Shown: one piece after another, positions 32,888-41,547 of the stretch
How positions within the stretch are numbered: position 1 is the first letter of the stretch
Layout: each line of letters begins with the position of its first letter
Origin: Pollenia angustigena
Taxonomy: Eukaryota > Arthropoda > Insecta > Diptera > Polleniidae
Reading direction: 5' to 3'
Assembly (NCBI GenBank): GCA_930367215.1
Contig: OV884059.1
Span: 239,381,803-239,445,802 of the forward strand
DNA: 64,000 nt
Position numbers and translations under genes: made by a program
The notes under the pieces: model-generated
Seen by the model: only the letters and a program-made list of their open reading frames with translations
What the model was told of the DNA's origin: nothing
Databases searched by the model: none

Positions 32888-33289
32888 TTAAGCCTGTTCG
32901 TCCCGAATAGGCTCAGATTCTCCTTTTCCATAATGGGCTAGTCGTTCTAGATGTACCACTTTCATTTTTGATCTTGGGCTCTTATATTTCTGCATCCGAT
33001 ACACCACGTCATTCAATTTCTTTATTACTTTATATGGGCCATCCCAATGAGGTTGCAGCTTTGGAGATAGTCCTTTCTTCCGTTGCGGATTAAAAAGTAA
33101 AACCAACTGGCCTTCTTTGAATCCTTCCGAATTTGCTCCTCCATTGTTTCTGGCTTTCATCTGGCCATTTGATGAATTCACACGCCATCGTCTTAACTCG
33201 TTTTTCTGCTCTTGGGTAGAGTCATTTTTATTCGCTGGTACGGATAGTTCACCAAAGTTGTACTGCTGGTAGGGATGTAAACTATACAT
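32888..33289 (-). pseudogene. pol: gypsy-3 integrase C-terminus
   Basis: 133 codons: SEGFKEGQLVLLFNPQRKKGLSP.. followed by HWDGPYKVIKKLNDVVYRMQ and VVHLERLAHY, the C-terminal domain of mdg1/412-type gypsy integrases. It ends in a stop 11 bases before the LTR. The first 10 or so codons are foreign: real sequence begins near the junction at 33,268, where a hAT-like element interrupts the gene. Everything upstream is missing. Confidence 0.8.
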
Positions 33290-34035
33290 CGATGATTAGA
33301 AAACATCGATGTATCGTTCATTAACATCGATATTTACATCGATGTTTTGATGGGCGATATATCGACGATACATCGGCGTCAAAGCTAAAAAACATCGACA
33401 TCGTCCATTTAATATTTTCATTTATTTAAAATGTTTTAATAATATTTTTATCATTTTTAATTTTCATTTTTTTAACTAAACCCTTATTTTAAAGATATAA
33501 AAAGTGTATTTAAAATCATAGCAGTACAAAGTAGGTACGTACTTATGTACATGCATTGTATAACTATATTTAAGGGGTATCCCCTTTTATAATCTGAAGA
33601 AATGTTACAACGATTTTGAAAGGCCCAACTATAATATTCTTAAGTTGGCTAAAGCCACTGTAAAATACATGTAAATCGTATGCTTCAAATCATTTTGTAC
33701 TTAATTTTTTGTTACGTTTTTTGAACCTGTCATTTGCTTAAGCAAAGTATGAAATTGATTGCACTTTCTGTACGGAATCAAATGTTTTTTTTTATTTTGT
33801 TTTTGTGTTTTTAAATGTATTCTACAGGTTTTTTGTTAATTTTAAACAGAAGCTTAAGCAAGCTTATGCATATTATAGTTGTGCCTTTAGATTTGCAGTA
33901 GCAAAGAAGTAATTGCAAAGTAGATTATAACACCGATGTATCGTGTTTTTTACCGATGTTTTTTAGTATCGATGCTTATCGTGGAAACATCGATGTTTTT
34001 AAATATCGATGTTTTTGACAACGATGTTGCTTTCT
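33268..34035. mobile_element. hAT-like element with ATCGAT subterminal repeats
   Basis: The left end is TAGGGATGTAAACTATACAT. ACATCGATGT-type motifs cluster within the first 140 bp (at least seven) and the last 140 bp (33,930-34,030, at least five), with an AT-rich middle free of genes. Subterminal repeat clusters are typical of hAT ends. The right terminus complementary to the left one is lost. Confidence 0.6.
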
Positions 34036-34415
34036 CCAACTTTCTCCAACTAGACCGCTGTCTGCAACGCACTGTGGGCATTTAATTATGCTAATTTTCT
34101 GAAATTGTGAAACTAATTTGTTTTGAAACATGGAGTTGAAACAGTTTTCGATAAAAATGGTAAAAGGAAAAACTATAATGACGAGGTTGTGTTTCCAAAT
34201 TTTTCAAAACTGGTTCGGATTCAGTGTGCTTTACCCAATGCAAATGGTGATGCAGTGAGACCACAAGAAAGCGATACAAATTGAGCCACACAACTTTAAG
34301 TTTAATTTGTATTATAAGATAATTTTTGCAAAAAAAAACGAAAGAGGCTGCATTAATTTCGAATATACTGATGGTCACTTTAGAAAATTCAGTTCAAAAT
34401 AAATACATAAATATA
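34036..34415. other. No gene recognised
   Basis: The CAACTTTCTCCAACT duplication at 34,035-34,050 marks a junction. The minus frame 34,091-34,378 has no known domain. Confidence 0.35.
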
Positions 34416-34616
34416 CGGCCATGTCATGGGAATCAAAATAACGTAAAATTGAAATCGACGAAGATTCTAAATTAAATTATTGTAAAAATTAAAGCAGCTT
34501 TTCCCGAATTCAAAAGTAGTTCAGGTATATAAAAGGAAATATTTTTTTGAGAGAGATTTTTTTTTAAATTTGTTCGATTTCATTTTCACGTGACTTTGAT
34601 TGCCATGACATGGCCG
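34416..34616. mobile_element. MITE (201 bp) with CGGCCATG ends
   Basis: Terminal inverted repeats CGGCCATGTCATGG are perfect and extend imperfectly through AATCAAA..AC.T.AAA.TGAAATCGA. No gene. The flanks (ATA and ATT) do not match. The first six bases equal those of the 30,560 hairpin. Confidence 0.65.
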
Positions 34617-34796
34617 ATTATTTATAAAATAACCTATTGCTTTAACCTATTAAATTATAGTGATCATATAAAGATTACCTCCCGTATTCATAAAAATAAT
34701 TTTATTTTAATAAAGGTTAACAAACCAAATTTTCTATGAAAATTTCACTTGAAAAACGTTTGGTAAACTTAATAATATAATAGAAAATATTTATAA

Positions 34797-35287
34797 TGAT
34801 ACCTAAATGATCTTCACGATCACTTAGGGGGTGGTTTAATATTGAACGATGTAAATGTGCGTTTGCTTCTTTATGCAGATGACATTGTCTGGCTAGCAGA
34901 CGATATAGCAGTTATACAAAATATGGTAAACAACTAAGAAAGCTACTGTGATCAATGAAACATGGAAGTTAACATGTTAAAGTCAGAAATGATGGTGTAC
35001 AGGACATCTGGAAGACTTGTAGCTAGAGATAAAATTATTTACAAAAATCAAGAAGTAAGAGTAGTGAATGAATACAACTATCTGGGTGTAATCCTGACAC
35101 CAAAATTGAGTTTTAAAAAACATGTGGAGAAGAGAAACATTTCAGCTAAAAATAGCATTAATGCAACATGGAGCAGCTTTATGAATAAGCCCAACGTAAC
35201 ACTAAAAGTGAAATGGAAACTCTTCCAAGCTGTATGTCGTTCGATACAAGCATACGCTGCTCAAGTCTGGGGTTATTGTTTGTATGA
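34797..35287 (+). pseudogene. LINE ORF2, RT active-site region (5' half of split LINE)
   Basis: The frame gives YLNDLHDHLGGGLILNDVNV, RLLLYADDIVWLADD with the intact catalytic YADD, and after two stops (NN-stop and DQ-stop) EVNMLKSEMMVY, NYLGVILTPKLSFKKHVEK and AYAAQVWGYCLYD. This is a non-LTR RT from active site to thumb. It ends abruptly at the ATGA target site of the inserted gypsy-2 and continues at 42,334. The LINE clade is uncertain; the 5' end is missing. Confidence 0.8.
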
Positions 35288-35637
35288 TGTGACGAACAAA
35301 GTTGCACAGGAGCTCGTTTTGGTTCACACAGTATTTGGGCTGTGATTATGGCTATGAATTTATTTTTTATTTATTGTAAACTGTAATGGATTTATTTTGT
35401 TATTCCGGTGAATTTATATTTTTTTGTTATTATTTCATTTAAACTGTAATAAATTATGTTAGTTGTAAGTTTAAATTAGTTCTAAGTTTAAATTTAACGG
35501 ATGGTAGAACGCCATCTGTGTGTCAGAAGATGAAGCTTATTTATATTGTGTCAACCCTGAGTTGCGAACAGATGTTCACATACCAGATGGTGGAGTGGTA
35601 TGTGTGTGTGTGTACTATGCATGCACAAGAAAAACAG

Positions 35638-35645
35638 TATAAAAG
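35638..35645 (+). promoter_or_regulatory. gypsy-2 TATA box
   Basis: TATAAAAG, with GGCAGTCGG about 25-30 bases on as a plausible initiator (start near 35,670) and GGTCGTG as a weak downstream element. The 3' LTR has the same at 41,898-41,905. Confidence 0.7.
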
Positions 35646-35953
35646 GGCAAACATTAACTGATGCATGGCAGTCGGTCGTGGGATCGCAATAGGGTAAGAC
35701 CTACTTAGGGTAGTGGTTACACATCCTAATTATTCTTATACTATTTTGATCCACTCGTTTGCTCCCTGGTATACTGAGAAGTTAGGCAGCTCGTGTGTGG
35801 GTACACCACCTGTTGTTTTGGCTTCATCGTAGCGATTGGGAATCGATCCAGCCGTGGGTACACCTCGGTTGGTTTTGAGTCTCCGTCCGAACCTGGTCTA
35901 GCGAGGGACGAGCGTTACTCGTTGTTTTTGTAATTATTGGTATTGTGATAGTA

Positions 35954-35959
35954 AATAAA
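35954..35959 (+). terminator. gypsy-2 LTR poly(A) signal
   Basis: AATAAA followed by GTGTATTGTTT. In the 3' LTR the same signal (42,214-42,219) would end the transcript. Confidence 0.65.
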
Positions 35960-36012
35960 GTGTATTGTTTATAACGTTTTGTGAAAACCGAAGTGTTTTA
36001 TCGTATAGCCGT

Positions 36013-39000
36013 ATGAACCTGGACACCGTTGAGCTTACTCCCGCGACCAGCGGAAAATGTGTCGTTACAATGGCGCCCGAGCAGGGACCTGATGGTCCAA
36101 AAACTACAACTACTTCCACAGCCGGAGACTACCCCCCGAAGACGATGAGAACCACATGGGTCTATTACCTGAAGAAGGATGAATTGGTCATTTATTTGCA
36201 AAAATTCCAGCAAAATCAGACAGGCACCGTAGACGAGATGAGGAAACGATTGGCACAGTTCGTAACTGCCGATCATGACGATGCCACGAGGATGGAGCTT
36301 CTACAGCTACAGGCTCAGCACGAAAATACTCTGCCTGTCTCCCCTCGTGCACTGTTAAAGGTACCCAATATTGAAGGGAGAGGTCAGCTGGACCCTCACA
36401 AGCCCAGCTCAGCATCACAACCACTGGACTGCAACTCTCAACCGAAACCCAACCGGGGAATGATAATTGAAGTCATCCGTAAATGGGGAGTAACCTACAC
36501 GGGGGGTGACAACCCGCTGTTGTTTATCGAACGAGTGGAACAGCTGGCGATAGCATACGATATTTCGGTGGACGAAATCCTGCCCGTCATAACCGAGCTT
36601 ATGCAGGATAAGGCGCGGATCTGGTTACGTAACAACCATAACGCTTGGCTCCGATGGAATGAATTTAAGCAAGACCTGTGTAATTTCTTCTTGCCTCCAA
36701 GGTATTTTGAAACCCTGAATGACGATATTCGTAAACGCCTCCAGCGGCCCCGTGAAAAATTCCGAGACTACGTTCTTAGTCTGCAAGATTTGATGCGCCA
36801 CACAAACCTGACGAGGGAACAAAAGACGGAGAGAATATTTCAAAATTCTCTACCGGAGTACAAGTGGTATATCCGTAGACGAGATTTTGCTACCCTTGAA
36901 GACCTCATTTCGCTAGCCGCTGACTTAGAAGATATTCCGACCGATCACCGGCCTACGCGGGGAGAACACCATCGATCCATGGATACTCCCATAACTACTA
37001 ATCCGGCAGTACAAGAGCAAACCACACAAGCCGGAGAAGGGCAAGAAACATACCTTTGGTTGAACGAGAAGGAGCTACGGGCCGAATTAATTATAGAGGG
37101 AAAGCGTTTCCCTGGCATCATCGATACGGGAGCCACCAGAAGCTTTGTTACCCCAGCAATAGTACAGCAGCTATCTACCAAGCCGACGGGTATCGATGTC
37201 GATCTTCATGTGTTCTTGGCCGACGGTTCCCGGAAAACAGTCACACAAGAAGTTACTGTTCAAGTGACGTTTGGTCGCCTGACTCGACAGAAAAACTTTC
37301 TGATCATGGCCGAAGCAACCGAAGATATTATCCTTGGGCTGGACTTTCTGCATTCCTTCCCGACGACTATTCAGTGCGCAGGATTGTCCGCCGCCACCAG
37401 GTCGACTGGCCGCAACGATAATATCGAAGAGAACCCAAGCTTGTTGGGAAGCAGTACCCACCACAAGGTAGGTACACTATATATCCCCGGTGACAACACA
37501 GGGGAGATTCAACCCAAGGTAGAGCGGTTCCTGGAAGTGGAACTGAGCAAATGTAGGGAGATTGTGGGGCTGTCTAACATAGCCACGCACCGGATCGTAA
37601 TGAGAGACGATCGACCCATTAAAATCAGGTACACCCCACGTAACCCAGCCATGCAAGCCATAATCAACGAGGAAGTCATCAAACTATTGGAAAAAGGATG
37701 TATCGAACCCTCACGAAGCCCGTACAGTTTTCCTATCACGCTGGTGAAGAAGAAAAACGGAACTTGGCGCACTTGTATGGACTTCCGACAACTAAACGCT
37801 AGATCCATACCGGATGCCTACCCGCTGCCTCGAATTGACACCATTTTAAATAGATTACGAAACGCCAAATATATAAGCAGTATTGACCTAAAAGATGGCT
37901 ACTGGCAGATTCCAATGGAAGAGGGCAGTAAAAAATATACCGCTTTTGCGGTAGCCGGTAAAGGATTATACCAATGGCGGGTAATGCCTTTCGGGTTACA
38001 CTCTGCCCCGGCCACCTTCCAGCGTGCCCTAGATAGTGTGATTGGGCCAGATATGGAACCAAATGCGTTCGCTTATTTGGACGATATCATTGTGATAGGT
38101 ACAACGTTCGAAGACCATTTAAGGAACTTAAAAGAAGTGCTGAGGCGATTGCGGGCCGCGAATCTAAGGATCAACCTGGACAAGTGTCAATTTTTCCAAA
38201 CTGAGACAAGGTATTTGGGGCATCTGGTGACTAAAGACGGGATCAAAACTGATCCGGACAAAGTCGGAGCTATCAACAATATGCCAGTACCCCGAAATAT
38301 GAAGGAGGTGCGACGATTTTTGGGCATGACTTCATGGTATAGACGATTCATCCAGAATTTCACCGAAACCGCCCAGCCGATGACGACACTCCTGAAGAAG
38401 GGAAAACACTGGAAGTGGGGAAAAGAACAGCAAATGGCATTTGATACGTTGAAGGAAAAACTCGTCAACGCGCCAGTATTAGCTTGCCCAGATTTTACTA
38501 AGCCATTTACTCTACAAACGGACGCCAGTGATTATGGCGTTGGCGTCGTCCTCACGCAAGAAATTGAAGGTGCGGAACATGTGATTGCGTACGCGAGTCG
38601 GCATCTTAACCAGGCGGAGAAAAATTACTCGGCTACCGAAAAAGAATGTCTGGCTATTTTGTGGGGTGTTCGCAAAATGCGGCCTTACCTCGAAGGATAT
38701 AAGTTCGCCATTATCACCGACCATTTGGCACTGAAATGGTTAAATTCAATAGAAAATCCAACTGGGCGACTGGCCAGATGGGCTCTCGAACTGCAGCAAT
38801 ACAACTTTACGATTTCGTATAGGAAAGGAGCGCATAATCTGGTAGCCGATGCACTCTCACGACTACCAATGGAAGAATGTCGCCGGATGCAGACGAAGAC
38901 AACAAGGTCTGGTAAATGGCTGGAAAACCAGGCAAAGAAGGTGCAGGAAAACCCCAAAGCGCATCCAGATTTTGCCTTAATCAACGGCCAGCTTTATCGG

Positions 39001-40131
39001 CACTTCATCACCCCAGGCCCAGGGAAAGACGGCGTTCAATGGAAGCTGTGCGTTGACGAGCCTTTACGACGGCAAGTCCTGCAAGAGACCCACGACCAAG
39101 CAGCTGGGGGACACCTGGGTATAAGGAAAACCCTACAAAAGCTAGCAAGCCGGTATTATTGGCCTGGTATGACGAGATACGTGCAAAGATATGTACGGGG
39201 TTGCCAGACGTGCCAAAGGTATAATGTGTCACAACAGGCCCCAGCAGGCGAGATGCTCACCCGCATACCCGATGAACCATGGGCACTGGTGTGTGCTGAT
39301 TTTGTGGGTCCACTTCCAAGAAGTAAGCACGGTAATACCATGATGCTGGTATTTTTCGACCATTTTTCGAAATGGGTGGAATTGGTTCCGCTACGGCGAG
39401 CCACGGCCGACGGGGTGGTGAAGGCATTTCGAGAACGTATTCTCGCCCGCTATGGGGTGCCAAAGGTTCTGATCACGGATAATGGGTCCCAGTTTACAGC
39501 TAACGTGGTCAAGAAATGTTTACGAAATTTAGGAGTGAAACAACAATTTACCGCGCCATACACTCCCCAAGAGAATCCTACCGAAAGGGCCAACCGCACT
39601 GTAAAAACAATAATAGCGAAATTTGCGAACCAACGGCACAATACGTGGGACGAACTGTTACCAGAGATCATGCTTGCCGTAAACACAAGTAAATCTGAAT
39701 CTACAGGATTCAGCCACGCCTACCTCACCCAAGGACGAGAGCCCCGCCTACCGAAGATGTTGTACGATGAGGTTACAATCGGCACAGGAGCCCGAAATCT
39801 GGCACCCGACGAACGGGGGTGCGAGCTGAAGGAAGTCTTCCACATGGTTCGAGAAAATTTGAAACGAGCCTCTGCGAGACAGAAAAAGCATTACGATTTA
39901 CGACGTCGTAGGTGGTACCCAAGAGTGGGTGATAGGGTCCTGGTGCGACAGCATCCATTGTCCAAGGCGGTGGACAGTTTTGCGGCCAAGTTGGCACCAA
40001 AATATGCGGGGCCATATGTTGTTAGGGGATATGTTTCTCCTGTAATAGTAGACATTTGTAGAGTAGACGGTAGTGAAGTGCGAACGGCACATATTAGCGA
40101 TCTGAAAAATTTTATAAACCAAGAAAATTAA
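36013..40131 (+). CDS. gag-pol: gypsy-2 Gag-Pol polyprotein
   Basis: A single uninterrupted frame. The first ATG after the predicted transcription start is 36,013, inside the LTR, giving 1,372 residues; the next ATG (36,070) overlaps the primer site and gives 1,353. The frame is open upstream to 35,965, but that codon is TTG. Domains in order: a SAP-like helix pair (LKKDELVIYLQKF..GTVDEMRKRL, about 36,165-36,270); Gag core (36,460-36,900) without any CCHC zinc knuckle; protease with DTGA at 37,123-37,134 and ILGLDFL; RT with SSIDLKDGYWQI and YLDD at 38,073-38,084; RNase H (TDASDYGVG, EKECLAI, IITDHLAL); integrase with the HHCC finger (about 39,090-39,210) and catalytic D, D, E at 39,298, 39,478 and 39,593. 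All catalytic residues are present. Gag and Pol share one frame with no frameshift site. Confidence 0.93.
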   Translation: MNLDTVELTPATSGKCVVTMAPEQGPDGPKTTTTSTAGDYPPKTMRTTWVYYLKKDELVIYLQKFQQNQTGTVDEMRKRLAQFVTADHDDATRMELLQLQAQHENTLPVSPRALLKVPNIEGRGQLDPHKPSSASQPLDCNSQPKPNRGMIIEVIRKWGVTYTGGDNPLLFIERVEQLAIAYDISVDEILPVITELMQDKARIWLRNNHNAWLRWNEFKQDLCNFFLPPRYFETLNDDIRKRLQRPREKFRDYVLSLQDLMRHTNLTREQKTERIFQNSLPEYKWYIRRRDFATLEDLISLAADLEDIPTDHRPTRGEHHRSMDTPITTNPAVQEQTTQAGEGQETYLWLNEKELRAELIIEGKRFPGIIDTGATRSFVTPAIVQQLSTKPTGIDVDLHVFLADGSRKTVTQEVTVQVTFGRLTRQKNFLIMAEATEDIILGLDFLHSFPTTIQCAGLSAATRSTGRNDNIEENPSLLGSSTHHKVGTLYIPGDNTGEIQPKVERFLEVELSKCREIVGLSNIATHRIVMRDDRPIKIRYTPRNPAMQAIINEEVIKLLEKGCIEPSRSPYSFPITLVKKKNGTWRTCMDFRQLNARSIPDAYPLPRIDTILNRLRNAKYISSIDLKDGYWQIPMEEGSKKYTAFAVAGKGLYQWRVMPFGLHSAPATFQRALDSVIGPDMEPNAFAYLDDIIVIGTTFEDHLRNLKEVLRRLRAANLRINLDKCQFFQTETRYLGHLVTKDGIKTDPDKVGAINNMPVPRNMKEVRRFLGMTSWYRRFIQNFTETAQPMTTLLKKGKHWKWGKEQQMAFDTLKEKLVNAPVLACPDFTKPFTLQTDASDYGVGVVLTQEIEGAEHVIAYASRHLNQAEKNYSATEKECLAILWGVRKMRPYLEGYKFAIITDHLALKWLNSIENPTGRLARWALELQQYNFTISYRKGAHNLVADALSRLPMEECRRMQTKTTRSGKWLENQAKKVQENPKAHPDFALINGQLYRHFITPGPGKDGVQWKLCVDEPLRRQVLQETHDQAAGGHLGIRKTLQKLASRYYWPGMTRYVQRYVRGCQTCQRYNVSQQAPAGEMLTRIPDEPWALVCADFVGPLPRSKHGNTMMLVFFDHFSKWVELVPLRRATADGVVKAFRERILARYGVPKVLITDNGSQFTANVVKKCLRNLGVKQQFTAPYTPQENPTERANRTVKTIIAKFANQRHNTWDELLPEIMLAVNTSKSESTGFSHAYLTQGREPRLPKMLYDEVTIGTGARNLAPDERGCELKEVFHMVRENLKRASARQKKHYDLRRRRWYPRVGDRVLVRQHPLSKAVDSFAAKLAPKYAGPYVVRGYVSPVIVDICRVDGSEVRTAHISDLKNFINQEN
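36071..36088 (+). promoter_or_regulatory. gypsy-2 primer binding site (tRNA-Lys type)
   Basis: TGGCGCCCGAGCAGGGAC begins one base after the LTR. It differs at one base from the classical tRNA-Lys3 primer site, TGGCGCCCGAACAGGGAC. It lies inside the open gag frame. Confidence 0.85.
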
Positions 40132-40172
40132 TAGTGGTATCCATCTCTTTGGTTTCTTAGATTGGAAGTAAC

Positions 40173-40757
40173 ATGGATCACGATGACAAAAAATTCGAAG
40201 AGGCACGCAGACGGTTTCGGCGTAATATGGAGCAGGAAGCGGCCAAACGGCGAAGAACAATTTTTCTGGACGATGACGACCTCCCAAGTACAAGCCAGGG
40301 GCGAGGCCGCACGCAACCAAAAGAAAAGTGGCAGTCGAAGCGGCAGACGCGCAATCCGATGAGGGAAGAGGTACGTTGCAACTACATGCGAACACAGGCA
40401 CGACCCAGACAACCCGCAAACCCGACCGAAACGCCAGAGGAGGTTATCGTACTCGACTCTGACTCAGACCCTGCACCCACACCTCCGCGCTGGGTACCCG
40501 AAGAGAATGGCGGGGAGGAACCCTACACCGAGGAATACCCCTGTGAGCTAGATGCCGCCCTGATTGAGGAGCTGCAGCGCGCGTTGTTTGGGATGGATGA
40601 TACTACCCTGGTTTTTCGCCCAAACACACCCCCGTCGCCAATATATTCCACCTCCTCATTGGACTGGGAAAGCGAAAATTTTCGGCAACCTACCCCACCC
40701 CGAAGACGGGGCGTGGTGTCAATCGAAGAAGAAGATCGCCAATTCCGGCATTTGTGA
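40173..40757 (+). CDS. gypsy-2 ORF3, first part (unknown function)
   Basis: 194 codons, ATG start 42 bases after the pol stop and in a different frame. Charged and Pro-rich, with no signal peptide or membrane segment, so it is not an envelope gene. Residues 1-30 are rich in Arg/Lys/Glu with a KRRR cluster (possible nuclear signal). TIFLDDDD (29-36) and VIVLDSDSD (91-99) both fit the hydrophobic-plus-acidic pattern of SUMO-interaction motifs. Residues 150-194 are Pro/Ser-rich with an acidic end. A pyrimidine-rich acceptor-like CTCTTTGGTTTCTTAG ends at 40,160. After TGA at 40,755 the same frame restarts at once with ATG. I know no named family; function is inferred only from motifs. Confidence 0.7.
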   Translation: MDHDDKKFEEARRRFRRNMEQEAAKRRRTIFLDDDDLPSTSQGRGRTQPKEKWQSKRQTRNPMREEVRCNYMRTQARPRQPANPTETPEEVIVLDSDSDPAPTPPRWVPEENGGEEPYTEEYPCELDAALIEELQRALFGMDDTTLVFRPNTPPSPIYSTSSLDWESENFRQPTPPRRRGVVSIEEEDRQFRHL

Positions 40758-41288
40758 ATGCGGTGTTTCGAAAAGGTCTGGCGAATGAGAGTATTAATCC
40801 CCGAAAGGCGGTCACATTTGGAGATCGGGGACAAGGGGGCTAAAGAAGGGCCCATAAAGAGTCCCGACCGAACAGAACCCAGGGGGTATGAGCTGAGCCC
40901 TTTGTCCTCACCCGGGACGGCACTACCTATAACTCCCGGTCGCAACCTAAAGTACGAAAGGTGGGGTGACGATGTATTCACTCCGTGTTCGTCAGGCGAA
41001 GCCTGTACATCTCTGGCCTGGGGTGCGGCCACGGACGGGATATCATTATCACCGTCGACTATCACATCATCACCAGAATCACCGGTGGCATCCCCATCAC
41101 CATCAAATTCTTCGTCATCCTCCGCATTACATCAAGCTCCTCATCATCAAGCACTTCGTCATCACCCGCATCATCATCAAGCTCCTCACCCTCAAGTACC
41201 TCATCATCAACCACTGCGGCGGCCACTCATTTCACGACATTGCCTACAATACCAACAACACTGGCCACATTGTCCTCGGCATCGTTAA
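40758..41288 (+). CDS. gypsy-2 ORF3, continuation after TGA
   Basis: 176 codons in the same frame as the preceding ORF3 part, separated from it by one TGA with ATG immediately after. It reads as a basic then Ser/Pro-rich protein to about residue 115 (LSPLSSPGTALPITPGR, TSSPESPVASPSPSNSSSSS). Beyond that the His/Gln/Pro-rich text looks like a wrong-frame reading of a TCATCA-rich repeat; the better text is in the next frame. Either a readthrough/reinitiation product or a recently broken ORF3. Confidence 0.5.
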   Translation: MRCFEKVWRMRVLIPERRSHLEIGDKGAKEGPIKSPDRTEPRGYELSPLSSPGTALPITPGRNLKYERWGDDVFTPCSSGEACTSLAWGAATDGISLSPSTITSSPESPVASPSPSNSSSSSALHQAPHHQALRHHPHHHQAPHPQVPHHQPLRRPLISRHCLQYQQHWPHCPRHR

Positions 41289-41527
41289 CCGCCTCCTCCC
41301 TGCATGACCCCATCAGCTACCGTGAGAGAACACCGCCAATACCTAGCAGCCCTAAAGAGCTACGAGTGGAGCAATTACCGGAGCAACTGCAACAACAAAT
41401 CCGAGAGGCGACTAGTGACCCAGGAACGGGGACTCGAAGAAGGCTGCTGCTGAGCCACGCCGGGCAAAGATACCGTGTCATCTTAACCGCGGACGGAATG
41501 CCACGGGCAACCTGGTTGAAGCCATGA
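41100..41527 (+). CDS. gypsy-2 ORF3, C-terminal part in shifted frame
   Basis: In the frame one base back from the preceding part, a poly-Ser/Thr tract is followed by ERTPPIPSSPKELRVEQLPE, LQQQIREATSDPGTGTRRRL and GQRYRVILTADGMPRATWLK, ending at a stop 3 bases before the G/A-rich tract. The compact C-terminal piece with alternating hydrophobics looks folded. The open frame reaches back to a GTG at 40,985, but the switch point is most likely within the TCATCA repeat near 41,080-41,200, where slippage or an indel is easy. I do not recognise the domain. Confidence 0.5.
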
Positions 41528-41547
41528 AATGTGGGAAGGGGAGGCAG
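41528..41547 (+). promoter_or_regulatory. gypsy-2 polypurine tract
   Basis: GTGGGAAGGGGAGGCAG immediately before the 3' LTR, the plus-strand primer site. Confidence 0.85.

Larger units (their letters stand above)
35288..36069 (+). repeat. gypsy-2 5' LTR
   Basis: 782 bp with TGT...ACA ends. It carries a TATA box, a poly(A) signal and the start of the gag frame. Differences from the 3' LTR seen by eye: near 35,629 (A/G), 35,995 (T/G), 36,042 (C/A) and 36,059 (T/C). Confidence 0.95.

Noticed and set aside
34416..34616. TAA-type target site for the CGGCCATG MITE
   Set aside because: Flanks are ATA and ATT, so the expected TWA duplication is not seen.
36188..40015. Many antisense frames opposite gypsy-2 gag-pol
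   Set aside because: Shadows of a strongly coding strand; no domains and no conserved starts.
40966..41307. His/Ile-rich frame opposite the preferred ORF3 frames
   Set aside because: Reading of the TCATCA repeat in the third frame; the Ser-tract frame leads into a plausible C-terminus and this one does not.
40173..41527. ORF3 as a retroviral-type envelope gene
   Set aside because: No signal peptide, no membrane segment, no furin-like site and few cysteines.
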